Shown here piece after piece: positions 11,076-19,382 of a stretch of 64,000 nucleotides of DNA (position 1 is the first letter of the stretch; each line of letters starts with the position of its first letter). The notes below the pieces were generated by a model that saw only the letters and a program-made list of their open reading frames with translations, searched no databases and was not told where the DNA came from. The DNA comes from an uncultured Lachnospiraceae bacterium. Its GTDB lineage: Bacteria > Bacillota > Clostridia > Lachnospirales > Lachnospiraceae. Location of the stretch: assembly GCA_944380185.1 (NCBI GenBank), contig CALWGV010000091.1, positions 1 to 64,000 of the forward strand, in the 5' to 3' direction. The translations under genes were made by a program, and so were the position numbers.

Positions 11076-12659
11076 TTACAGGCCCAGAGTCTCTTCGACA
11101 GCCTTCTTGACTGCACCGACCTGCATGCCGTAGATGATCTGGATATCGTTGCCCTTCTTGACGATGCCGCTGCAGCCGGTGGTATTGATCACATCATCCT
11201 TGAGCAGGGAGGCATCTTTCAGGGAAACTCTCAGTCTGGTAAAGCAGTTGTCCACGGACAGGATGTTGTCCTTGCCGCCCAGGCCTTCGATAATGGTTGC
11301 CACAGGCACATCGCCGGAGGCAGCTGCGACAGGCTCTTTCTTGGCCTCTGCGGCAGGAGCCTTGTCTGCGATGGCGGCGGTGTCGCCCTCAGCGTCCACA
11401 GCTTCGCGTCCCGGAGTCTTCAGATTGAACTTTTTGATCAGGAACACAAAGGAGAAGTAGGTGACGACGATCACCACTGCGCCGACGACAAACATCAGAT
11501 ACCAGTGAGGAACAGCATAGCTGCCGACCAGGTTGCCCAGTATTGCGCTGATGATGCCGCCGCTGGTAGCCACGGGCAGATTTAAGAGTTTCAAAGCTAC
11601 CATGGACAGACCGGAAATCACGGACAGAACCACGAACAGCAGAGGAGCCGCAAAGCAGAACAGGAAGTCGAAGGGCTCGGTAATGCTGGCCACGATTACG
11701 GTGAAGGTCAGAGGAATCAGAGTAGCTCTGACTTTGGCCTTATTCTCTTTAAATGCGGTCTTGTAGAAGGCAAGAGCCACGCCGATGTAGCCGAACAGGT
11801 TGATAAAGGTGAAGCTCATCCAGTAGGAAGCGTCCGACAGGGGCAGGCCGGCAGCCAGCTCACCGGTACGAACGGCGTATGCGCCCTGAAGGAGCTGATC
11901 GCCCAGCTGCAGCGTTCCGCCGATCTCGGAGAACATGAAGGGCGTGTAGACCAGATGATGCAGGCCGAAGGGAAGCAGGAGCTTATTCAGCACGCCGTAC
12001 AGGAACAGGCCGAAGTTGCCGGAATTGGCGATAAAGCCGGTCAGAGCAGAGATCACAGCCTGTACATAGGGCCATACGTAGGTGGCGCCCCAGCCCAGAA
12101 CCATGGCAAGGAGAGTCATGATCAGGAAAGGGAAACGAGTGCCGGAGAACATCTGCAGGAAGCCGCCGAACTGCTTGCCGCTGTATTTATTGAAAATCCA
12201 GCCGGTCAGGCAGCCTAAGATGATGCCGCCGAACACGCCCATGTCCAGTACCTGGATGCCGAATACGGTAGCCTGGCCGGTGCCGGTCAGCCCCAGAGCG
12301 GTCATCTCAGCCAGACGGCCGGTGCTGCTCAGGGTGATATTATTGGCATTCAGGAAAATGAAGTAAACCATGATGGCGATCAGGCAGGCATGCTGGCGGG
12401 AGCTCTTGGCGATAGCGCCGGCGATACCTACGCAGAACAAAATGCTCAGGTTATTGATGATAAACATCAGGCAGGTGTAGATCACCTGACCGATGAAGGG
12501 CAGAGGACCCCAGCCCAGGAAGGGCAGAGCCTGTACCAGGTTCTGGTTGGTCAGGACAATACCGATTAACATCACGATACCAACCACAGAAACATACATC
12601 AGAGGCTGTACCATGCTCTTGGCGAATTTTGCCAGGGCATCTACAATTTTCGTTTTCAT
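11076..12659 (-). CDS. PTS alpha-glucoside transporter subunit EIICB
   Basis: A 527-residue GlvC/MalB-like permease with domain order IIC then IIB. The IIC part spans about residues 1-385 with roughly ten membrane segments and the motif ASITEPFDFLF. An Ala/Glu-rich linker follows, then IIB with the phosphocysteine in SVDNCFTRLRVSL. The start at 12659 follows GGAGAGAAAGT. An in-frame upstream extension of 36 codons lacks a ribosome site and overlaps leader sequence, so it was not used. It has no IIA domain; the EIIA gene next door should supply phosphate. Its leader contains a consensus promoter, a RAT sequence and a terminator, so expression depends on a BglG/LicT antiterminator. Confidence 0.93.
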   Translation of the reverse strand: MKTKIVDALAKFAKSMVQPLMYVSVVGIVMLIGIVLTNQNLVQALPFLGWGPLPFIGQVIYTCLMFIINNLSILFCVGIAGAIAKSSRQHACLIAIMVYFIFLNANNITLSSTGRLAEMTALGLTGTGQATVFGIQVLDMGVFGGIILGCLTGWIFNKYSGKQFGGFLQMFSGTRFPFLIMTLLAMVLGWGATYVWPYVQAVISALTGFIANSGNFGLFLYGVLNKLLLPFGLHHLVYTPFMFSEIGGTLQLGDQLLQGAYAVRTGELAAGLPLSDASYWMSFTFINLFGYIGVALAFYKTAFKENKAKVRATLIPLTFTVIVASITEPFDFLFCFAAPLLFVVLSVISGLSMVALKLLNLPVATSGGIISAILGNLVGSYAVPHWYLMFVVGAVVIVVTYFSFVFLIKKFNLKTPGREAVDAEGDTAAIADKAPAAEAKKEPVAAASGDVPVATIIEGLGGKDNILSVDNCFTRLRVSLKDASLLKDDVINTTGCSGIVKKGNDIQIIYGMQVGAVKKAVEETLGL

Positions 12660-12785
12660 ACTTTCTCTCCTTACATTTGTTACATTGTTGTTCGCCTCGG
12701 CGTCCTTGGTACTTCGGTCCTTGTTCACCTTGGCGGTTGCTTTACTTTCGGGAGCTTTGGTGGCCACCCTGTCCCCTTTGCGTTA

Positions 12786-12866
12786 CAAAAAAGCAGGCAA
12801 AATCTAAATGTAATACAATTTCTATGTATTGCAGATAGGTCTTGCCTGCTTTACCAGTAACAATCC
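12786..12866 (-). promoter_or_regulatory. RAT antiterminator site overlapping a terminator (EIICB leader)
   Basis: On the minus strand the leader reads GGATTGTTACTG, then GCAGGCAAGACCT (12837-12866), a near-perfect ribonucleic antiterminator for LicT/BglG proteins. Its 3' half (TTGCCTGC, plus-strand 12842-12849) also pairs with GCAGGCAA (12793-12800) to make a terminator followed by a run of T. The two structures are mutually exclusive. Confidence 0.9.
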
Positions 12867-12880
12867 TTTTTACGTGACAA

Positions 12881-12909
12881 ATTATAAAATCATATCTCTG
12901 TTTTGTCAA
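12881..12909 (-). promoter_or_regulatory. Consensus promoter of the EIICB-GH4 transcript
   Basis: TTGACA (minus strand, 12904-12909) and TATAAT (12881-12886) with a 17-bp spacer, just upstream of the RAT element. Confidence 0.85.
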
Positions 12910-12928
12910 GCGGTTTTGTGAAATAAAT

Positions 12929-13429
12929 TTATTTTTTGATGGAAGCTACCACGGTGCTCCGTCTTTCTGCTGTAGAACCCAGGTTTTCTTTGGATAATTC
13001 CTGGTAATCATCGCCAAGAACCACCACAGGGACAATCATCTCGATTCCTTTGTCATGCATCAGATCCATATCCACGCGAAGAACGGGGTCTCCGGCCTTC
13101 ACCTTCTGCCCGGCTTTTACCAGCACATCGAAGCCCTGTCCGCCCAGCTCCACAGTCTCCAGACCCACATGTACCAAAAGCTGTACGCCTTCCGGTGTGG
13201 TAATGCCAAATGCGTGCTTGGTCTCTGCAATCAGAGTCAGTTCGCCGTCCACCGGGGCGCATACCTCCGCTCCCTCCTGCCAGATCGCAATGCCGTCACC
13301 CATCATTTTGCCGGAGAATACTGCATCCGGCACCTCTGTGATGTCCACAATCCGTCCGCTGCAGGGGGCGATTACGCGAACTCCCCCGTCTGCACTGTCG
13401 CTGCCTTTCTTTCCGAAAATCCCAAACAT
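12929..13429 (-). CDS. PTS sugar transporter subunit EIIA, glucose (Crr) type
   Basis: A 166-residue single-domain EIIA. The start MFGIFGKKGSDSADGG is followed by VIAPCSGRIVDITEVPD and SGKMMGDGIAI. The phosphorylated histidine is in LLVHVGLETVEL, and a C-terminal GIEMIVPVVV matches the family. It passes phosphate from HPr to IIB domains. All three PTS permeases in this window (3904, 11076, 13888) lack IIA, so this protein may serve all of them, though only the neighbours are implied by context. The start at 13429 follows GGAAGG. It has its own promoter, RAT and terminator. Confidence 0.93.
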   Translation of the reverse strand: MFGIFGKKGSDSADGGVRVIAPCSGRIVDITEVPDAVFSGKMMGDGIAIWQEGAEVCAPVDGELTLIAETKHAFGITTPEGVQLLVHVGLETVELGGQGFDVLVKAGQKVKAGDPVLRVDMDLMHDKGIEMIVPVVVLGDDYQELSKENLGSTAERRSTVVASIKK

Positions 13430-13497
13430 GATAAAACCTTCCTTTCCTCTCGCTTTGGTTCTGTTCATATCCGGCGTGTGAGGGGAACTCTGCCGGA

Positions 13498-13556
13498 TAA
13501 AAAAAGGCATGAGTCCCCTTTCGGTAACTCATGCCTGATTGAACAGTAACATTGTC
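13498..13556 (-). promoter_or_regulatory. RAT-like site overlapping a terminator (EIIA leader)
   Basis: On the minus strand ATGTTACTG followed by CAGGCATGAG (about 13529-13556) resembles a RAT element. AGGCATGAGT (13505-13514) and ACTCATGCCT (13527-13536) form a perfect 10-bp terminator stem followed by a T-run of seven or more. The RAT 3' half is part of the terminator stem, as in LicT-controlled leaders. Confidence 0.8.
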
Positions 13557-13563
13557 AAGGCTC

Positions 13564-13592
13564 ATTGTACACAGGGCCGAGAAGTTTGTCAA
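13564..13592 (-). promoter_or_regulatory. Promoter of the EIIA gene
   Basis: Minus-strand TTGACA (13587-13592) and TACAAT (13564-13569) with a 17-bp spacer. Confidence 0.8.
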
Positions 13593-13612
13593 GAGAAAAT
13601 TTGATAAAGGAT

Positions 13613-13641
13613 TTGACACAGGGCACTTTTTTCGCTATAAT
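13613..13641 (+). promoter_or_regulatory. Consensus promoter of the plus-strand EIIBC-GH1 operon
   Basis: TTGACA at 13613-13618 and TATAAT at 13636-13641 with a 17-bp spacer. It is divergent from the EIIA promoter; the two -35 elements are about 20 bp apart. Confidence 0.85.
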
Positions 13642-13667
13642 ATAGACAAATTGAAGAAACGTGGAGT

Positions 13668-13727
13668 TGGTGATTGCACTGCAAGCTAGGCTTATTCATT
13701 CCAGGGAGGATGGGTAGGCCATTTTTT
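13668..13727 (+). promoter_or_regulatory. Degenerate RAT element with terminator (EIIBC leader)
   Basis: GGTGATTGCACTGC followed by AGGCTTATTC matches a RAT core with changes. GGCTTATTCATTC and GAGGATGGGTAGGCC can form a 13-bp stem using several G-U pairs, followed by ATTTTTTATG. This is the weakest of the four leaders in the block, but it has the same layout. Confidence 0.65.
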
Positions 13728-13740
13728 ATGCCGCACCATA

Positions 13741-13884
13741 AAAGATTTTGGCGAAGGGAGCAGAGAGGCAGACTGTGCCGGACAGGTCGCGGCGCATATC
13801 CATGAGAAATACGGTTTCAATCCGAGCGGATTTGAAATATTGTATCTGACCATTTATATTGCAAGAATAACAAGGGAGGTATGA
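13741..13884 (+). pseudogene. Fossil C-terminus of a BglG/LicT-type antiterminator
   Basis: One frame through the leader, ending at TGA 13882-13884, reads ADCAGQVAAHIHEKYGFNP, then SGFEILYLTIYIARI. This is the end of a PRD2 domain (compare the ECAQKIADHI and DEMVYLTVHIERL stretches of SacY-like proteins). No start codon, RNA-binding domain or PRD1 is present. It is what remains after deletion of an antiterminator gene that once stood first in this operon. Confidence 0.7.
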
Positions 13885-13887
13885 ACA

Positions 13888-15282
13888 GTGAAAAATGTCA
13901 GAGAGACAGCAGAACAGATTGTAGGGGCGCTGGGGGGCAAGGAGAATATCGTTCATCTTACCAACTGTATGACCAGGCTTCGCTTTACGCTGAGGAACGA
14001 GGCGAAGGCGGATCAGGAAAAGCTCAGAGACATTGACGGCGTGCGGGGGCTGGCGGTCAGCGGCGGAATTTTCCAGGTCATCATAGGAACGGACGTGGAC
14101 GTGGTATGCCGTGAGATTCGGGACAATTTCCTTGATGAGGGGACGGGATACAGCGAAGAGAAGGGGGAGATGGAGAAACAGACAGAAGAGACGGCGCAGA
14201 AGAAGGGACTGATATCTAAGGCTCTCGATGCAGTGAGCGCCGCGCTGTCCCCTTTGATTCCGGTGATCATGGGAGCGGCTTTTATTTCGATCCTGGCGAC
14301 GATACTGCAGATGACGGGACTTTTGTCCGCAGAGTCCACCACCTATCGGCTGCTGACCCAAATGTCCGACGCCGTGTATTACTTCTTCCCTGTGCTGGTG
14401 GCCTGGAGTTTTTCAGACCGGCTGAAGTGCAATAAGGCTATCGCCATAGCGGCGGCCGGTTTTCTGCTGCTGCCGGATTTTATGGCCCTGTTCGGCGCGG
14501 AAGGAGAGGCTGCCGTCACGCTGTTTGGACTGCCGGTAAAATATGTCTCTTATTCGAAACAGATTATTCCCATCTTTCTTTCTGTTTTATGCCAGAAATA
14601 TATCGAGAAGGCGGTATTCCGGGTGGTTCCCAAGGTGGTGCGCACCATGGTGGGATCAGGTCTGGTGATGCTTCTGACCATTGCCGTTACGATTCTGGTC
14701 TGCGGTCCTCTGGGAGCGCTGGCGACGGAGGGCATCAATGCCTGCATCTATTTCGTGGCGGATAAGTGCGGCTGGGGAGCGGTCCCGATTATCGCTTTCA
14801 TCAATCCCATCCTTTTGGGCACCGGACTGGGTACCGCTAATTTCCCGCTCATGCTGATGAGCTATATGGAAAACGGATATGAGGCGCTGATTCTGCCGGC
14901 GGCTCTGGCAGGCAATGCAGCTCAGGCCGGCGTAGGGCTGGCCATCGCCTGGAAGAGCAAAAACGCTCATCTGAAAGAGGTATCCAGCGAGTGTGCGGTG
15001 ACTGCACTGATGGGAATCACCGAGCCGATTATTTTCTCGGTTCATTATCGGCTGCGCAAAACCTTGTTTTTAGCCATGATCGCCGGCGGTCTGTCTGCGA
15101 TTCTCCCCGGTATAATGGGGGTGAAGTGCTATGTGCTGGCGACAGGCGTCTTTTCCCTGCCGGGCTATCTGCAGGGAGGAATGTTTAACTTTGTCATGGC
15201 GATTCTGAGTATTCTGCTGGGAATCGCTGTGGGCTTCGTGATCACATGGATTGCCGGTTTTCGGGATCCGGAGAAATTCTGA
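13888..15282 (+). CDS. PTS beta-glucoside-type transporter subunit EIIBC
   Basis: A 464-residue permease, IIB then IIC. IIB opens MKNVRETAEQIVGALGGKEN with the phosphocysteine in LTNCMTRLRFTL. A charged linker (residues 88-108) leads to the IIC domain with about ten membrane segments and the loop GITEPIIFSVHYRL. There is no IIA domain. The start is GTG at 13888 with AAGGGAGG before it. The next gene is a GH1 phospho-glycosidase 12 bp downstream, so the imported sugar is probably a beta-glucoside. It is only moderately similar to the EIIBC at 3904. Confidence 0.9.
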   Translation: MKNVRETAEQIVGALGGKENIVHLTNCMTRLRFTLRNEAKADQEKLRDIDGVRGLAVSGGIFQVIIGTDVDVVCREIRDNFLDEGTGYSEEKGEMEKQTEETAQKKGLISKALDAVSAALSPLIPVIMGAAFISILATILQMTGLLSAESTTYRLLTQMSDAVYYFFPVLVAWSFSDRLKCNKAIAIAAAGFLLLPDFMALFGAEGEAAVTLFGLPVKYVSYSKQIIPIFLSVLCQKYIEKAVFRVVPKVVRTMVGSGLVMLLTIAVTILVCGPLGALATEGINACIYFVADKCGWGAVPIIAFINPILLGTGLGTANFPLMLMSYMENGYEALILPAALAGNAAQAGVGLAIAWKSKNAHLKEVSSECAVTALMGITEPIIFSVHYRLRKTLFLAMIAGGLSAILPGIMGVKCYVLATGVFSLPGYLQGGMFNFVMAILSILLGIAVGFVITWIAGFRDPEKF

Positions 15283-16698
<1,416 letters not shown>

Positions 16699-16710
16699 GA
16701 AAGAAATGGG

Positions 16711-16737
16711 AAAGCCGGAAAAAACTCCGGCTTTTCT
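16711..16737 (+). terminator. Intrinsic terminator after the second GH1 gene
   Basis: AAAGCCGGA (16711-16719) pairs with TCCGGCTTT (16726-16734), followed by TTCTTC. It separates the EIIBC-GH1 operon from the antiterminator gene. Confidence 0.8.
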
Positions 16738-16749
16738 TCGCTGCCCATA

Positions 16750-16895
16750 TTGACATTTGCGGCGGATTCAACTATGATAGATAAGTAGTAATCAAGGAAA
16801 AATTGTGAGATCTGAGGATTGTTACTGTCTGGCAGGCAAGACCTAACTGAGGAAGAATAAGGTGGCTTCCTGGTTGGGTCTTATTTATTATTTTC
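16750..16895 (+). promoter_or_regulatory. Promoter, RAT element and terminator of the antiterminator gene
   Basis: TTGACA (16750-16755) and TATGAT (16773-16778), 17 bp apart, drive a leader with the best RAT in the window: GAGGATTGTTACTG then GGCAGGCAAGACCT (16814-16844). AAGACCTAAC and its downstream partner GTTGGGTCTT (ending 16882) form the overlapping terminator, followed by ATTTATTATTTT. The gene product therefore controls its own synthesis by antitermination. Confidence 0.9.
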
Positions 16896-16926
16896 AGGTA
16901 AGATGGGGAGCAAGCGGGGAAGGATC

Positions 16927-17760
16927 ATGAAAGTTATTCGGGTTTTCAACAACAATATCGTCTCGACGATTATGGATGATCAGAAGGAGGCGATCGTACA
17001 GGGATCGGGTGTGGGCTTTCAGAAGAAACCGGGGGATTCCATCGATCCGAAGAAGGTGGAGCGGGTCTACTATATTCGGGACGAGCACAAGGCTAAGTTT
17101 CACGATCTGTTGGACGAGACGCCCATAGAATATTTTCAGATTGCGGAGATGATTATGCGCCGGGTCCAGGAGGTGCTGGATGTGGAGCTGAGCAACCAGA
17201 TCATCATAGCCCTTACGGATCATATCCATTTTGCCGTGCAGCGGCAGAAGGAGGGAATATATCTGCCGAATCTTCTGACGGGAGAGATCCGCGCTCTCTA
17301 CCGGGAAGAGTATGCCATCGCGGTCTGGGCGCTGAAAGTAATCAAGGACTTTACCGGCGTGCAGCTGCCGGAGGACGAGGCCGGTTACATCGCGCTGCAT
17401 ATCGTCAATGCATATATGAATATCGGTACGGAGAACACGGCGAACACGGTTATTTTGACCAAGGGAATCCTGGATATCATCAAGGACACCCTCCACGTGG
17501 AGTTCGAGGAGGATTCTTTGGATTACACCCGATTCTTGCTGCACCTGAAGTTTCTTGCCCGGCGTATATTCAACAATCAGACCGATGATCTTTTGGACAT
17601 GGAGGATATCTATTCTGCTCTGATGGCCAAGGATCCCCGGCTGAATACGACCATATCGAAAATTTATGATTTTGTAAAGGACAAATTTTCCTATTCACTG
17701 TCTCGCAATGAGTGCCTGTATCTTATGGTGCATTTGCTGAAAATCATGCAGAAAAACTAA
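16927..17760 (+). CDS. PRD domain-containing BglG/LicT family transcription antiterminator
   Basis: A 277-residue RNA-binding antiterminator. Residues 1-55 are the CAT RNA-binding domain (MKVIRVFNNNIVSTIMDD, QGSGVGFQKKPGD). PRD1 follows, with candidate phosphorylated histidines in ALTDHIHFAVQR and ALHIVNAYMN. PRD2 has FLLHLKFLARRIF and YLMVHLLKIM. PTS-dependent phosphorylation of PRD histidines sets its activity. It should bind the four RAT elements upstream of itself, EIICB, EIIA and EIIBC. I chose the ATG at 16927 because the family begins at MKVIRV; a TTG eight codons earlier is in frame. It is named LicT-like rather than given a symbol because the inducer is unknown. Confidence 0.93.
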   Translation: MKVIRVFNNNIVSTIMDDQKEAIVQGSGVGFQKKPGDSIDPKKVERVYYIRDEHKAKFHDLLDETPIEYFQIAEMIMRRVQEVLDVELSNQIIIALTDHIHFAVQRQKEGIYLPNLLTGEIRALYREEYAIAVWALKVIKDFTGVQLPEDEAGYIALHIVNAYMNIGTENTANTVILTKGILDIIKDTLHVEFEEDSLDYTRFLLHLKFLARRIFNNQTDDLLDMEDIYSALMAKDPRLNTTISKIYDFVKDKFSYSLSRNECLYLMVHLLKIMQKN

Positions 17761-17778
17761 AAGGGGGATGGATGGCCT

Positions 17779-18516
17779 GTGCTATGGATCGTTTTGGGCA
17801 GCGCTTGTCTTGCCTATTATGCGGCGATTGAATATTTTTCCGAGGGACAGCCGATGACTGTAGTATGGATTTTTTTGGCTGTCCTGTTTTTGGTGTGCTA
17901 TCTCTGGAGAGAATACAGAAAAAGGCATTCCGGGAAGAAAAGACCCTTGTGGTTTCGGACCTTCTGTGTTACCAGCCTGTGCCTTCTCCTGGTGCTTCTG
18001 GGGGTGACGGCGAGCCGGATTATCCTGAGTATGCTTTCATCTGCGGAGCCGTCCCTGGACTATATCGTGATCCTGGCGCAGCAGGATATCGAGGGAGAGA
18101 CGGAGGCGGAGCTGGTAAAAAGGCTGGACCGTGCAGTGGAGTATCTGCAGGAAAATGAAAATACCTCGGTGATTGTGTCCGGCGGCTGGGAGGCGGATAA
18201 GGGGTCCTCTTCGGCCCGGGTCATGTATCAGTATCTTTTGCGCAGAGGGGTGGAGAGAGAGCGTATTTTCTGGGAAACATACTCGACGAATACGAAGGAA
18301 AATTTATCTTACAGCATGGTGATTGCCGGGGGACAGCAGGCAAGGATGGGGATTGTGGCCAGCGATTATTTTACCTACCGGGCCTGCCGCGTGGCGCGCA
18401 ACCTGGGGATGACGACTGTGGAGGGCATTCCATCCGATACGCCGGCATGGCTTTTGCCGCACCGGCTGACGACAGAGGTGCTCCGGGTACTGGAGGACAA
18501 ATTTTTGGGAATCTGA
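17779..18516 (+). CDS. YdcF/SanA family (DUF218) membrane protein
   Basis: A 245-residue protein with two or three N-terminal membrane segments (residues 1-20, 28-45 and 60-85), then a DUF218 domain. That domain begins LDYIVILA and contains NTSVIVSGG and GVERERIFWETYSTNTKENL, the conserved Ser/Gly and Asn/Thr region of the ElyC/SanA/YdcF family. These proteins are linked to envelope integrity and undecaprenyl-phosphate use, but the reaction is unknown. The start is GTG at 17779 behind AAGGGGGATGG. It follows the antiterminator by 18 bp and may be co-transcribed, with no obvious functional link. Confidence 0.8.
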   Translation: MLWIVLGSACLAYYAAIEYFSEGQPMTVVWIFLAVLFLVCYLWREYRKRHSGKKRPLWFRTFCVTSLCLLLVLLGVTASRIILSMLSSAEPSLDYIVILAQQDIEGETEAELVKRLDRAVEYLQENENTSVIVSGGWEADKGSSSARVMYQYLLRRGVERERIFWETYSTNTKENLSYSMVIAGGQQARMGIVASDYFTYRACRVARNLGMTTVEGIPSDTPAWLLPHRLTTEVLRVLEDKFLGI

Positions 18517-18629
18517 TACAGATCGGACGCGCCTCACGCGAAGGCGTGCATAAACAGGCTTGCGAACGCGCCCGCAGCGGGTCGCTGTCCGGGGGGCTTT
18601 TAAAACAAACAGTCAGGAGGAAGGGTGAG
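18517..18629 (+). other. Hairpin-rich spacer between ydcF-like and tdk
   Basis: CACGCGAAGGCGTG is a short tight hairpin and CCCGCAGCGGG is a palindrome. CGGAC near 18533 can pair with GTCCG near 18590 to enclose both. A G/T-rich end (GGGGGGCTTTT) follows. It may be a terminator or a small structured repeat; no gene is seen. Confidence 0.35.
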
Positions 18630-19214
18630 ATGGCCAAGCTGTATTTTCGCCACGGGGCAATGGGAAGCTCCAAGACGGCCAACGCGCTGATGGTGGATTA
18701 CAATTATTATGAAAGAGGAAAAAAGGCGCTGTTAGTCAAGCCAAAGCTTGACAACCGGGACGGCGAGGGCGTGGTACGCTCGCGGATGGGACTCGAAAAA
18801 AAGTGCGGGTTTGTGGAAGATCTGGTGATGATGAGCGATGAGGAAATCGAGACCTACGCCTGCATTATTGTAGATGAGGCTCAGTTCTGCACCAAGGATC
18901 AGGTTTCTTTTTTTGTGCATATTGTCGATGATCTGGAAATCCCGGTGATCTGCTATGGTCTGCGCACGGATTTCACCCACAGCTTTTTTGAAGGGAGCAT
19001 GTGGCTGATGGCCTGGGCCGATGTGATCGAGGAGATCCGAACCGTGTGCTGGTGCGGCCATGCGGCCACCTGCAATGCCCGGATAGACAGCGAAGGCAAT
19101 ATGATCCGTGAGGGAGAACAGGTGGTGCTGGGAGCTAACGACAAATATATTTCCCTGTGCCGTAAACACTATAATGAGGGAAACACAGGGAAAAACTCTA
19201 TGACAGCCAAATAA
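18630..19214 (+). CDS. tdk: Thymidine kinase
   Basis: A 194-residue type II thymidine kinase that phosphorylates thymidine with ATP for dTMP salvage. The P-loop is GAMGSSKT (residues 9-16), the catalytic glutamate is in IIVDEAQF (82-86), and GLRTDF is the lasso-side motif. Zinc ligands are visible as CWCGHAATC and a late LCRKH. The ATG at 18630 follows GGAGGAAGGGTGAG. A terminator follows directly. Confidence 0.95.
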   Translation: MAKLYFRHGAMGSSKTANALMVDYNYYERGKKALLVKPKLDNRDGEGVVRSRMGLEKKCGFVEDLVMMSDEEIETYACIIVDEAQFCTKDQVSFFVHIVDDLEIPVICYGLRTDFTHSFFEGSMWLMAWADVIEEIRTVCWCGHAATCNARIDSEGNMIREGEQVVLGANDKYISLCRKHYNEGNTGKNSMTAK

Positions 19215-19242
19215 CACACAAAAAATATCCTGAATTTTTCAT

Positions 19243-19279
19243 AAAAAGCCCGAAATTCCTTTACGGATGGGCTTTTTTT
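19243..19279 (+). terminator. Intrinsic terminator after thymidine kinase
   Basis: AAAAAGCCC (19243-19251) pairs with GGGCTTTTT (19269-19277), followed by further T. TATAAT at 19283-19288 just after it may be the -10 of the PPDK promoter. Confidence 0.8.
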
Positions 19280-19382
19280 CGTTATAATGTATGTGCTGTG
19301 TTTGATACATCAAATAATATTTTGGCGTCCTGACGGTTTTTGCTTTCGGATGCCGGAAAAAAATTAGGAGGGAAACACAAAG

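Noticed and set aside
12660..12767. 36-codon N-terminal extension of the alpha-glucoside EIICB
   Set aside because: Lacks a ribosome site and would not fit the family; GGAGAG directly precedes the ATG at 12659.
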